A stretch of 64,000 bases of DNA from Montifringilla adamsi. Its lineage: Eukaryota; Chordata; Aves; Passeriformes; Passeridae. Below the pieces are notes generated by a model that saw nothing but the letters and a program-made list of their open reading frames with translations, had not been told where the DNA came from and made no database searches. The position numbers and the translations under genes were made by a program. Positions 38,107-51,050 of this stretch are shown piece by piece. Where the stretch lies: contig JAGGNK010006448.1 of the NCBI GenBank assembly GCA_017590115.1, positions 15,315,860 through 15,379,859 of the forward strand, in the 5' to 3' direction. The first letter of the stretch is position 1. Every line of letters starts with the position of its first letter.

Positions 38107-38875
38107 TGTCCTGGTTATAGAGAAAGGGTTTGGAGTTCTTAGCACTGTTTATTCCATACCACCCTCTTCATTGCTGGGGATGTGATTTCGGCAGGAAAAG
38201 CTGGGCAGTGGCACTGGAAATTGACCACATTCTCTTGCTCCCAGGAGTGCAGTGGACAATCCCCTTAAAATCCCAGAGAATTTGGTCCCTTCTGCTGCTC
38301 ACTGGCTCTCCTCCATCCCGTTTTTCTCTGGAGCGTGAATATGGCCTTGTGGTACTGAAACAGACAGCTCCAAGGCACGGCAGAGCCAGCAGAGGCAGTC
38401 AGCATGGGATCAGCACTCCGGCAGGGGTGTTTTTCACACACACACAGAGGACAGCAGAGAGTTGGAGGCATCAGCACAGGCAACAGCAGAGAACTGAGCT
38501 CAACCAACAGCTGCATGATCCCTATCTGGATGAACCATCTTCCATGGTTTGGTTGTCCCTGCTGTCTGTTTTCTTCAGGCTGGAGGGAGGTATATCTTTG
38601 ACTTGTGGGAGCTCTCCTTGGCAAATAGGTTTCCTGAATACCAATGGCATAGGCACAGCAACATTCCCAGTGGTGAATACCCTTTTGCTGGTAAAACACA
38701 AAAGGGTATTTTTACATCTTTTTTTGCTATTACTTTGCTATTATACTGCTGTTGTTATTTTGCTTTCAGTAAATCTTTATTTCAACTCATAATATCTCAT
38801 TTAGTGTCTCTTCCTTACCAAAAGGGGTGGAGGAAATGAAGTAGGGGAGCTGCTTATTTGGAATCTAACTTTCCT
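38107..38875 (+). mobile_element. LTR of an avian endogenous retrovirus, plus strand
   Basis: The block begins TGTCCTGGTTATAG, like the TGTCCTGGTT start of several bird LTRs. It ends with AGTAAATCTTTATTTCAACT, CATAATATCTCATTTAGTG, a CTCTTCCTTACC tract and GGGGTGGAGGAAATGAAG, the arrangement I remember for the R-U5 part of bird ERV LTRs. It is markedly more GC-rich than its surroundings. A 220-codon frame (38130-38792, plus) and a 144-codon antisense frame (38265-38699) fall inside it. They have no retroviral or cellular domain and reflect few stops in LTR sequence. No gag or pol is attached, so this is a solo LTR. The 3' edge is uncertain by about 20 bases, and the family name is not known to me. 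Confidence 0.6.
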
Positions 38876-41190
38876 GATGATTCTAGACTCCACATTCAAG
38901 ATGTTATTTCACTTGCTCCTCAGTTATATGAAAGTCTTGGTTCAGAAACTAATACTTTTTGCATGGGCTAATTAAGATTGATATTCAATGCGTGTGCAAA
39001 TCATGGTGCAGACTGTTACAAAAAAATAACAGAACATGGTTTGAGAAATTCAGAATACCAAATTAGTCAAGAGGATCCTAAATTCAAATCAAGTAAATAA
39101 AAGATCTCCAGATACTTCCACTTCCTAGAGAACATTTCGGCAAGAAGAGTTTTGGAATTAAAACAAAACAAAACAAACAAGCAAACAAAAAACAAAACAC
39201 TTATTTCTACACATGAAAACAATATTACAGTTAAAGGCTTATTAAAGGGGAGAAAAAAGATTACTACTATCAAATTGGTATTCTTCAAAAAACAATCATT
39301 TTTCCTTTCACATCTCTGTTGAAAATCTAGCCTGCTATAAGGTTTTTATATGACAATGATGCTATTATGTTCTTTTGCATTGTAATGATGCTATGCTGTA
39401 ATGAATTTTGATGTCATTACAGCAAACGAACAGATGCTGCAATTAAGACTACTAAATGGAATTCAGTCCTTAAAGATTCATGCATCCTGTGTGAAATTTT
39501 AATACTCTGTGTAATATTTATGACATCATTGGTTAGAAGAGGATCAATAAAAATATTTGGACTACTGTAGTGGTATAAAGTACAAAATGTTAGAGAAATT
39601 GAGACATCTTTTCCTTTCTCAGACTATAAAGCAAAACAGACCTGATTTGCAAATCAGTTTGTATGATGAAGGATGAAACTGCAGCTTAATCAGACTCCAA
39701 GAATTTTTCACCCAGAATTTTCAGATATCAGTGCCAAGGTAGGAAAAGGAGAGAAACTGATGAATTAATTTAAATTGTATCAATGAAACTTTACAGGTAC
39801 TGCAGAAAATATTTTTTCTAAAGCAAAGGAATATTCTTGACATAACTATTCAAAAGGTGGTGATGTAAACTACTTTTTTTTTTTTTCTGTTTGCTTCTTC
39901 AGCAATTGATTAGTACACAACAGTATACTTGAAATATCCAGCCAAATTATCCAATATATCCAAAAATATAAAATTCTGGAGTGGTTCCAGTTTTTAAAAA
40001 GTGATGGAGGTAATATTTTAACTGAGCACAAATGCTGAAGAGCACCAAAACTTCTTTCACTAGTGTACGGTCTCAAAGGTGACTTCAGAATTCTTTTTGC
40101 TTCTAGCTGTGGTGACCCAACTTTGTATCTGACAAAAGTTGTGTTCATTAACAAACAGTTGTAGGGGTAAACTTATTCCAGACCCTTTTACTCTTGTATT
40201 CTTAAACTATGGACTTCTCGACTAATTTCTAAGACAATTTAGAATGTTTTTAGAATGAAACCTTATTTTTTTCTAAACATTTTGTAGATAATGATTGTAA
40301 GCAAATATTATGACTGTTGCTACACCTATAGGATTTTAAATTTGTAGAACATAGGGAAACCTTCATTAAATAATGACACAGAAATAAAGATGATGAATTT
40401 TTTTGTATCAACTTTCACCACTAATAGTAAGATTTCTGCTTAGACAATTGCTGCTGTGAGAAAAAAAAGTCAATTTATCTTGAGTGAATTAAGGTTTAAT
40501 TAACCTTGCTTTCCCTCAAGGCCATTGATCTGGAATCAGCAAGTCAGTAATTGAATGTTGTGTCTACCACAACCCCCAATTTCTTAAAACATGTGATTCA
40601 TTTTCCTGAACTACTAGGAGAGTAAGTCTGTTCTGGCTCTTAATAACCTTTTTACTAGAGCTTTCAATTCATCAAAAGGATTCAAACTCTTGAAGGCTCT
40701 AGTATGAAAACATCTGGTTCATTTGATGTACTGTCATCTTAAGACAAGTTTACTTTTGTTTTCTATAATGATATTTATTGTAGTTGAGTGAATTTTATAA
40801 TTGCATTAGTACAGATGAAGTACAAATTATGATTTTTGTTAAAGGATATTAATGTATTGAAAGAGAACACACTGCATTTATCTCATTTGCACTGCTGCAT
40901 TTGATCCCTGTGAAGACAACCATTTATATTAAAGATGTGTATATTTAATCTTCAACAGCTAGGGATCATCACATATCTGCAGACCCTTATTCAGACTGCT
41001 TAAACTGGATTATGACCACCAAACTTTTATGGATATATAAGATCAAAAGAGATGTAGTACTATTACATTTGATGTAGTATGAAACAGTTTTGACTTCTGT
41101 ATTGTTGTACATTCATTTAACTAAATAATGCTACTGATGGAAACATATATTAATTAGATTTCCTGGTCCATTGATTTGTTTAATTAGTTT
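38876..41190. other. AT-rich non-coding sequence
   Basis: Contains an A/C-rich simple tract (AAAAC and AAACA words, about 39157-39200) and a 10-base-arm hairpin at 39395-39423. No gene can be supported. Confidence 0.6.
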
Positions 41191-41194
41191 AAAT

Positions 41195-41240
41195 ATTTTA
41201 TTTTATTTTATTTTATTTTATTTTATTTTATTTTATTTTA
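41195..41240. repeat. ATTTT pentanucleotide microsatellite
   Basis: About nine uninterrupted TTTTA units. It is likely to be length-polymorphic. Confidence 0.95.
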
Positions 41241-41877
41241 TCACTACCACCTATTCAATACAGAGGAATACAAACTTCTCTATAACTGATGCTGCCAGGT
41301 CAAACTGATTTCATGAGCTTCTGCTGAAGATACTTCACTGCAGATAAAATCACTTCTGTGATTTTTTGGTCCATTCTCACTAGGTTCTACTAATATTCCC
41401 ATTTAGATCTTGAAATCATCTCACAGTGTTTGAGGACTTTCTGTTTTTATATATATTTCTTTTAAATATTTCTGGTATCCTTTATGTCATTTTTACTGAA
41501 AAAAACCCAACTTTAGACTCCTGATAAATGAAATAGATTTTCTTTGGCTCTTTCTAGATCTCTGTTTCTACAGAATCATATAATTTGCAAGCAAGACTCT
41601 GTAGGCACATACTTCACTGAAGAACTAACCTCTGAATTTTTAAGGGTGTTCCATTCAGTTTCATCAATTTTGCTTGATTTCTTCTCTCTAGAAAAATTAT
41701 GTTTCTTCAATTAGGGTTTATTTTTAATGATTCAATTTAATGTCCTTCATGTGATTGTGAAAAATCAAAAGTATTTGCCATTTTTTCTGCCACATGAATC
41801 TTTATTTTCCTCTTTTTAGGAGATTTAAGGAATCCCTAGTTTGTTAGCTGCTCCTAAAACTGGGCAGGAATAGAGAT
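41241..41877. other. AT-rich non-coding sequence, nothing recognised
   Basis: No supported feature. Confidence 0.55.
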
Positions 41878-42352
41878 TGTGGTGTGTCTGGTCCATTAAA
41901 TATACTAGGAATGATCTCTGCCCTCAAGGCCAGCAGGAGAAGGAATTTCTCTGCTGGATTACTCAACCTCCCTACAGAGCAGAGCCTCTAGATAAGAACT
42001 GGGTCTGGTCTGTGATGAGCCTTGAGCTAAGACCTGGTATTTCTTGGAATCATGCTAGTCAAGGAGGAATAAAGATAACCTAGGGTTGTTCTAACTGTGT
42101 ACCTAACACTGGACAGAGCAGCACCTGGAAACTTCCCTGACACTGTCTGGTTTGCTGCTGTAGATGCCACCTGCACTCAGCTGCAGCTGAATGGGGCATC
42201 ATTTGCCCTTGCCAAACTTCCTTCTCCTGCGCTCTTGATGGCCTCATCATACTTGCTGGGCTGTGATATCAGCCTTTGTGCTGTGGATGGAGATGCTGTT
42301 GATACTTTGAGAGGTTTTGTTTTGGACTCCAACAACAGCAAGACCCACTGAC
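41878..42352. other. Unassigned GC-richer island, possible LTR or non-coding exon
   Basis: A sharp rise in GC sets this block apart. It could start TGTGGTGTGTCTGG and end CCCACTGACA, which has LTR-like TG...CA ends. An AATAAAG signal lies near 42069, followed by a further 280 GC-rich bases. A stop-free frame of 84 codons (42097-42351, plus) has no recognisable domain. I do not recognise the family and cannot choose between a decayed LTR and a unique transcribed sequence. Confidence 0.3.
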
Positions 42353-42360
42353 ACCTTCTT

Positions 42361-45300
42361 GTTTAGATAACAGCAAAAATGTTCCCTGTTCTTTATAGCC
42401 TTGTAGGAGAATAACTGCACAGCATTGGTAAATTAAGACATTTTCAAGGTAAAACTGAGATTTTTCCAGCCTGTAAAATGATTCTGAGTATATTGAATAA
42501 ATTCTCCCATTTTCATTTAATTTCTTTATGAGATAGGAGTTATCAAGTTCTATTTTAAACCATTAAGAGTGACAGAATGTATAAAGCGATTTTTTAATCT
42601 ATATTCTAATATTTCTTTTTATTGAATAGTTCAGAAAGATGTGTCTGCAAAGGTAAAAATTTTGAAACCACTATATGGATAAAGAAGCAGCAATGATCCT
42701 TGTATAAAAGATATACTAGTTAAAAGTATGAGCATTATAAGTCATACTTATAATTTATAAATTTAAAACTGCATGAGAAATCCAAGAAGTTATTTCCAGC
42801 AGATCAGAGCACAGAAAGCATAAACAATTGTTCTAAGAGTACTGAAGCTCTGGGAAAGAACCTGGTATTAGCAACAGAACCTAGTATTAGGGGAATACAA
42901 AAATTTACTGGAATAGAGCATCAAAACAAAGATTTCCAAAGTTCAGAAGTAGGACAGTAAAATGTCAGTCTGACTTCTTGAGCTGTGTGATTGAAAGAAG
43001 ACATCTCTGCTCCCTGAACACAGAGGTTTTCACTTTCAGGTTTTACTGCAAAACAGTTTTAACATGCACACTAATGTTACAGTTCTGTAGTAGACATTAC
43101 TTTAAATTTAGTCTTCAAGCCTAACTATTTTACTTACATAGACACATGGTGTCAATTTCAACAGTTAGTTTTTCTGCAAACCTTAAAACTTACATTATTT
43201 GGGTCAATTTTATTTTATCCCAAAGCATTTTCCCAGCGTGCTTTGAAAAGGACCTGCACAAGATGTATTTGCTTCTAATCTGAAGACAGACCTGTCTCCG
43301 GTTCAAACATTTCTCTACGTTACTTTTACTACTCACGGTATGAACATGGCACTTCAAGATTGGGGGATTTCAGTGGCACATGAATCAGTTCACTTTATTG
43401 CAACCATTATAGGTGGAATAGTGAAGTGTGATGTACCAAATTCACTTTCTTTCATGCATACACAAACTCATAAAACTGAAGTATTTTCAGTAGATTGGAT
43501 TTATAAGTTCCTGACATCTCTGAATCACTCTTATTGGCTGGCTCTTGGGAAGTAATTAATTCCAAAATGTAAGCTGTTTTTCAAAGTTCATGTAGCTTTT
43601 GCCCTGGTCTTCATTTCATATTAACAAACTCTGATGCCCTATTGGACCTCTCATCAGCAATGAACGTTTAGCATTTGATATACAAAAGGTTATAGGTGAC
43701 ACTCCTCTTTGTTGGAAAGTATCTGCATGAAAATGCATTTAGGTTCAGTCTGTTCTCAGTGAAAGTAATTGCTTGAGCCATTGGCCTTCTAGTTCTGCCA
43801 GGGCCAGCTGATGGTCTGGCAGAACACTGTGATCCATGGTGCTGAGGAGTCTCCATAAATCCAATAACATTGGCTTGAAAGTCTGCATGCTATACACAGG
43901 CAAAAGAAAACGAATAGTAATAAATGTTCATCAAGGAACACTTGTATAAGGAATTACTTCAATTTGTATATATGTCAAAATAACAACTTTTCTGTACAGC
44001 AAATCCCATCTTCCTGAATGCCAGTTTCTGGTCTCAAACTCTGCATGCATTTTCACAGATACTGCGTTGCTAGTGCAACACTTCTCATCTAGCAGGTGGT
44101 GGACTAATGAAAAGACATTTACAGCAGATGCAAACAGGCATTTACAGATGCAGACTGTAATCCTGGAAAAAGTCTTTTAAAATAGATTCAGCTTCCTACT
44201 TTGCATCACCACATGTGTTACACGTAGGAGGTTTTTTGCTGTCATAAGTGTGAGCTGTGGGTGGCCTTAGAATTTTGGCATGGGGGTGTGTGGACATCAT
44301 GAGGCTGTTTCAGGAGATTATTACAGAGACAGCCTTTAGCTAGACTCAAGTTTCATTTTTCGTTTATCTCATTTCATTGGTTGCAATGGGTTTAATAATT
44401 AAATTTCAAAGAAAAGTGGTTCTGCTTGTTATCTTTCTGTGAAAACTGAAGAAAATGAACTCACTAGAAACTTACTTGAAACTTTTATTTCCTCTGCAAT
44501 GTTTCTCCGTAAGGCAGCTGAGAGCTCCAAACTACTGCTTCTTACAAACCATTGCAATAAGAGAATTAATCAAAAGCAAAAAGAACAGTGTTCAACACTA
44601 TTTTATCTCTCAAAAATGAAAACAAAGTAAACCTAGACCCATTTTAAAACATACTTAAGGTATTTAAACACAGTAAACCTCTTAGATTTTCTTGCTGCTA
44701 ACATGTATGTGTCCAACAAGATGGGCCTCGAAAATTTATGTATTATTTGAAAACTTTAGGTTAAAGCTGTACTATTTTGGAGTTCATATAAAGTTACATT
44801 TATTTGCTGAAGACTTTTCAAGGGCATTAACAAATATGCTTCCTTTGTGTGCAGTGTAAAGAATTTGATTCAGATGCTATTGTAAAACAGAAGGTAAAAT
44901 AAAATCAAGTAAAGCAAAACAAAGTAAAAAATGGAGTGGGATTTATGCTTTGTTTTGTTGGGTTTTTTTGGGTTTTGATTTTTTGTTAATTGTGATAATA
45001 GTATAAAGATGCTGCTTAAGAAACGGACATGCATTTTCTTAATTGTGTAGGATTTACTAGTCTTACAGTACATGTACTCACACATTCATTTAAACAGAGA
45101 CTTTCTACTTGATTTCTCAATTCAAAAAGTACAGTAAACACCACCAGAGGACTGACAAGTTATTTAAAGGGAGATTAATTGCTTCATGTTGCACAGACAG
45201 ATCCTGGATTAGGTGGAGTGCTAGACGAACAGGGAATAGAGGCCACAAAAGGAAGCAAAGAGCAGCCTAAAGAATGATATCTGAGAAAAGCTAAATTAAA

Positions 45301-48300
45301 TAAAAGGAGACAAATCTGGACATGAAAAGCAAATGGAAGCCCTTCCTGAGAGTTCTCACAACTGAGAATAACATTGGTATCTGTGCATAAGTTTTCAATA
45401 CATTCAGAAATTTAAAATATTCTAGTTGAAATTAATATCTGCGCAAAGAATAGGTATTTATACTGATTACCTGTTAAGCTTTGAAGTAAGACAGTCAGCA
45501 CTTTAATGGTCTAAATGATCAGAATATTTTTTTCGTTCACTGGGAATTTCACATTGAAATGTTCTCTGATGTTAGCTGCCTATGTTTACACTGACTCTAA
45601 CAACACTTGCAGTTGTCACCAAGTGCACCATGTGTAGGTTTGATTCAGAATCAGTCATGGCAAGTCCTCCCATTCTCTGCACACATTTTGGATCATGGGT
45701 CTTATGCACAGAATATTTTCTCACTTTCTTTCCTTTTCTGTTTATTGCTGTTTTTTGTTTAATAGATTTGTGACATGCTGCATCTTTCCTGCTTTTTGGA
45801 TTTCTATTTGACTTTAGGTAGGACTTTTTTAACCATTATCACAGTCTAAGTAACTTTGAGGAGGTGAAATGGACACTCAAACACAAAAACATTTGAAAAA
45901 GATATGTGCAATGTCAAAAATTACACAGATTTGCTGTTCTGCAAGAGAGATGATGCAGTGCAGAAGAGTCAGTCAGGCAAGATTAGTAGTATCCAATCTA
46001 AGTTGTGCAATGCAGTGCCTTGTCATGATAGCCCTGAGCCATCTCTAAATGGACTACTCTGTCTTCATGGCAGAAGGTAGTGAAAAATTAAGGTAACTGA
46101 AGTCCCAATGCAGGACATGTGGTCCTCATGATTTCCTCTTCCATGTTGTTATTGCCTTTGGCTAAACAGTGGTAAAAGCCTTTTCAGCTTGAGAGCATGG
46201 TACCTCTGCTGGAAAATTGAATTGCAAGGTCGCAAGACAACACATTCATGTTGGTATGACTGCTATTAAAAGAAAATACTTTATGCAAAGATAATTGTTC
46301 ATTGAAAATCAACTAATGAGATCTATAACCAGGAGAATTCATGTCTTGTGAGGGAATCAAATAAAGAAAACATGCAGTCATCTAGGAAACCTCTACAAAC
46401 CTACAATTTTGCAGCAGAAAATGAGAGAAATGCAATTGAGGAATCATAAACTAGGTCAGCTTTGCTTTTCATCAGACTATCTGTTGACATGATTTTTATT
46501 TTTTTGCCTATTTACAATGAATTTGAAATTAGGCTGAAAGCTTGATTGGTATAGTATTTTTCTCAAACATTCATTCAGAAATTCCCTAAACACTTCAGGA
46601 AAAGATCTTCAAAAGTTTTTAAAACCAGTGCCCATGTTCATCACCAGACAGTTCAGGGAACAACTAAGCAGAGGACTCTCTCTAGTTTCTAGACACCTTT
46701 TTTCATGCCTGCACTGCACTTCACTTTGTATCATATGCAGATTTCTAAACTTAGCCTGTACCAGAAACCCATCTCTTTTCTCAGAAATTGAATTAGAATT
46801 TGATGAAATTCCTGGACTGAAATATTGATTGTATACTGTTTTGGAACTACTGGTCTACTTGATCAGAGCACCTGTAAAAGTAAAGCAGCATATATTGTGA
46901 ATATTTCATTATATTTGATTTTGTTTTTATTAGGCAGTCCTATGAGATCCCATGGTTCTGCTGCATTCACTAAATTGCAGTAGTGTATGATATAAAAATG
47001 GACAAATGAGGGATGGTTACAATGTGCCATATCAATGTAAACAATTAACTGAATGATTTTTCAGCAGACAAATGTCAGCAATGGTATAGTTCTGAATAGG
47101 ACATGGAGTAAGAACTTAATATTCACAAATGAAAAGGAGAATTTCCAAGAAAAATGTGTATCTACATACATAACACTGGAGTATTTAAGTGTAACTATTT
47201 AAGAGAGGGGAAAAATAGGAGCCTTTTTTAAAATTTCATCTTGAATACTTTCCTTTAAAAGAATAAATCGGGGAAATCTCCATAATTTTTCAAAGAAATA
47301 TTGCCATTTACAAGATAATGGAATTATTTTTAAGCTGGAAAAGTACATTTTCTTTCTTCATTTATAAGCAGATACTGATCCTGTGTCAATGAGGGCAAGG
47401 GAAATGTTGCTCATATAAAACTAAGCTACATTTTTCCACTTGGAAATTTTAGTTACAAAATGGGTGACTGATATTCTGTCCAGGGGAATGGACTCATCCT
47501 GTTCTTAACACAAACAAAATTAACAGGCAGGCACCTTAATTATGTCACAATGTCCTTCTCTTTCTTGATGTCATGCCAGTGTTACAGGCATTGAACTCCC
47601 CTGATTTGCTGGACACAAAAACTTGCTGTACACCTAGTTGAAAAGAAAACTTCAAGTTGGCACATGTCCATGTCTTGAACCTCACTTACCACTGCTCATT
47701 TGACAGAGTTAGCTTGTTAGTTAAACTACACAGAACTTTCCACCAGTGTCAAATGTACTAAGCTGTTACTGTACCCTGTGACTTCAGTCAGCATTTACTG
47801 GCAAGGCACAGTAACACTTACTTATTTATCACTGAGCCAATACAACCGTCATTGAAATTTGGTTGGGTTTTTTTTGGTTTTTTTCATCACCTTTTCTTAC
47901 CTGCTAGAACAGGTATTTTTTACTTCTTATCAAAGGATATAAAGACAAGAATAAAAATCAATATTGAATTCTATGATATCATTCAAGACATCAGACATTC
48001 TGGGGCTTTAAAAATCTAAACTGCACATACATATAACTTCAGAAGAAATTGCCATCCAGGGACTGGTGGAAAGGAAAAGAAGGTATGGATCTTGCCTGCA
48101 AATAAGTGAAATAACCCAGACAGCCATGACTAATCTTGAGATAAAACAGTCATTCAATTAAAAGATTTAAGGAAAGAAAACTCCTTCATATCCTGTACCT
48201 GGTCCAAATATTTTCTGTCTCTCATGCTCCCCTTGAGATTTCCCTTGTCTAGGAGCCCCTCCAAAGCAGTCTACTCCTTGTTAAAACACAAAAACACGTT

Positions 48301-49440
48301 ATTCCCAAAGCAACAGAGAGAATCTTTCTGCATTCCTAGCATGGTTAATAAGCAATGTGACCCAGCAACCAGACAGGAATTGCACCAGAGATCATAACAA
48401 TGAATTCTTCCACCTTCAGGCTTTGAGAATCTTCTAAGTCTAATAGAAAGTAAATAAATAAAAAAATGAATTCTACAGTAGAAGTCAGTAATTTGGACAT
48501 AAAACACCTTCAATAGTGCTTTTTAATGCATGCTCTGTACAGTTTCAAGAAAGCAGACCACCACCACTAGGCTGCTCTTTCAAACAGCAAGTACATTTGT
48601 TTTTCTACAACCACAGGGCGAGATTTATCAGTTAATACTTCTACTCGAGCCTAATACTAGAGAACAAAAAGAAAAATACAAAAGAAAAGCAGGGAAAACA
48701 TAAAAGGGTATATTATTAAATTCCAATTTATTTTTATAAACCATGTTAAATGTCTTAAATGTTAAAATTGTGTCAGTGTGTGGACGCAAAAAAAAGAAAA
48801 AAAAAAAGTAAAAAAAATACAGAAGTGGAGAGCTTAAAATACAGTAGTGGATAGATTCAATAACAGAGTTTCAAAAGGACCAGCCGTCACACTGTAGCTC
48901 TCACATTCTTCAACTTCTTGTGTAAGTCTGGATGTGTCTGGGGAGATAATATAAATAGATGCCAAGCTCTAAAGTCTCTGGCTGACTGACATTTTGGCAG
49001 TTACCAGTAGATGGCTGCAATTTCTGGTTGCTGAAATGGCTCACTTAGAACTACTCTGTTCCAAGCAGCTGCTGGAAATGAACCAACCTCTTGCTGTACC
49101 TTGAAGACTACTGCTGCTGCTGGGCTTGTCCTGCCTATGCAAAAGAATATGTACCTGAAAAAAACCAGAAGTTTGTAGAATACATCCATGCTGTTCAGTT
49201 CCTATAGTATTGAGTAGATATTTACAGTTTCTGGCTCCCAAATGCTGCTCTTATTCTCTTCTTCTGTTAGTCATAAAGTCTATTAGGCACATACACAGTT
49301 AAAAAATCTGAGTGACACACTCAACTGACATCCTCCCTCCTCTTCCAGACAGTCCCATATGCAGATCTCTTTTTTTTCCTGAAAAATATGTGCAGAAATT
49401 GATATTGCAGAAGAAAGATGTTCTACAGTATTTTGTTTAG
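42361..49440. other. AT-rich non-coding sequence, nothing substantial recognised
   Basis: Seven kilobases without a supported repeat, RNA gene or exon, apart from the small hairpin at 43792-43825 and short G/T-rich tracts near 44950 and 47865. The frames here (60-80 codons) show no motif. Confidence 0.6.
43792..43825. repeat. GC-rich perfect inverted repeat, 10-base arms
   Basis: GTTCTGCCAG (43792-43801) and CTGGCAGAAC (43816-43825) are exact reverse complements around a 14-base loop. The stem is too short for a typical microRNA precursor. It may be chance or a small structured element. Confidence 0.8.
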
Positions 49441-49478
49441 TCAGAATTAGCGTCAGAATTAGCTTTTTTTTTTGTTTA

Positions 49479-49506
<28 letters not shown>
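49441..49506. repeat. 12-base duplication followed by a long poly-T tract
   Basis: TCAGAATTAGCG occurs twice head to tail at 49441-49463, followed by T10, GTTTA and T28 (to 49506). It could be a simple expansion or the inverted poly-A of a minus-strand retrocopy. The body of such a copy is not recognisable. Confidence 0.9.
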
Positions 49507-49510
<4 letters not shown>

Positions 49511-51031
49511 GCCACTCTCTTCTGTTGATGTGCTTTATACCTGACTTTTGAAACAACTTTTAATCAAGGGACTTTTCTTCTTTTTTGTTGTGTTTTTTTT
49601 CTTTTTCTTTTGGGTCTGAAATTAATTAAGGCTTGTTTTATTTTAGTAGCATGCACATTTAACAGTATGAATAAATATGCAGTCCTATCTCAGCAAATAA
49701 ATTTTTAGGGTGTTTTACCTTTATTGTTGTCTCTTTCACTTAAACTGCTGCAAAGCTGTGAATGATGCATATGAAACATATCAAAGAGCAACTGTAGGTA
49801 AGTAGAGGAAAAAAAAAAGATGGAGGACAGCTCCAGACCACAAAAGGTAGAATAAAGCAAAATTAATATTAGACAGTGACACAGGCACTTATTTTTTGGG
49901 GGGCATTTTTTCAATGGAGGGTTCAAAACTCTGAAGGAAATAGTGTCTCAATGCCAAAGAGAAAACAGATACTATCCAAAGAAGATCTTAGTAAAGTCCT
50001 GTGGGATGCAGATGTAATGTCTATCTGGGACATCATGGCATCACAGACATGTGCTAAGGAACAGAGCTGGACCACATCAGAGCTGGCAATTACCTTTAAA
50101 CTCCTGGACTGGGGCAGAGAGGTTGTAGAGTGAGCGTGCACAAGACCCTGAAAGCTTGTTATTTTGTGAACTGAAAGTCCTCTTCTCGCTCCTCTAGCAA
50201 CAAGTGAAAAAGCAAGTAATCATTTCAGTCTAATTTTCAAATAGTGTTTTAGAAACACAGTCTTAATTACAGCAAGCTCACATATAAGTGTGCTAAAACT
50301 GTTGGGAAGGGGATGTAATACTATCTTTTTGCTTTGTCGGGCTGGGGATTTGGTGGCATGTTAAAATATCACCATGGTGTGCTGATGAATGTTGTTTAGT
50401 GAGTACTTTGAGGGATAGTCAACAATATCTATGTCTGTCTCCATAGTTTGTGGAACATCAAGAGAAAACCTTGGTTTCTATGAGTAATTGGCATTTCATA
50501 GCTGCTATTCAGTGCTGTTCATGTAAAATGGTATGTAGAACAGCAGGCTGCAAATTCTTCAGTTTTCTGCAAGGACAATTAAAGGTGGATAATGGTGAAT
50601 TGAATCAGTACACCAAATTTAATTATTTTACCAACACATTCTTGAAATAATGTTCAAAAAGAAATATAAAGTAAAAATATACATTGTGTGCAGAAAAATT
50701 GAATATTTTTAAAATTTTTTTTTGGTAATCTTCCTGACATAATTACTGACAGTATTGATTGTGTGTCACTCTCTCACTACAAAGGAATCAGCTAATCATA
50801 TACATTTTGAGAAGACAGATATTAATATAGAAGTATAGAAAAACAAATGGTGAATGGCAACACAAGATCACTGGTATGGACACAGGTATCTGTGTATAAA
50901 AACTACTGTACCACAAAAAGTGTTACTTCCATTCTACCAGAAACGCTTCAGAAATTCTCTGTCATAGCTATAAAAGTAGAACAGAATTAGCACTGTAATA
51001 AAACTGGATTACAGTAAGGAATATGTGTTTA
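49507..51031. other. AT-rich non-coding sequence, nothing recognised
   Basis: The opposite-strand frames at 49876-50133 and 49923-50141 overlap each other and carry no motif. Confidence 0.55.
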
Positions 51032-51050
51032 TGTGTGTGTGTGTGTGTGT
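51032..51050. repeat. TG dinucleotide microsatellite
   Basis: About nine and a half TG units. Confidence 0.95.

Noticed and set aside
38130..38792. 220-codon open frame as a gene
   Set aside because: It lies within an LTR, has no recognisable domain, and is opposed by a 144-codon antisense frame in the same sequence.
43290..43310. GGTTCAAA string resembling a tRNA B box
   Set aside because: No matching A box or cloverleaf stems around it.
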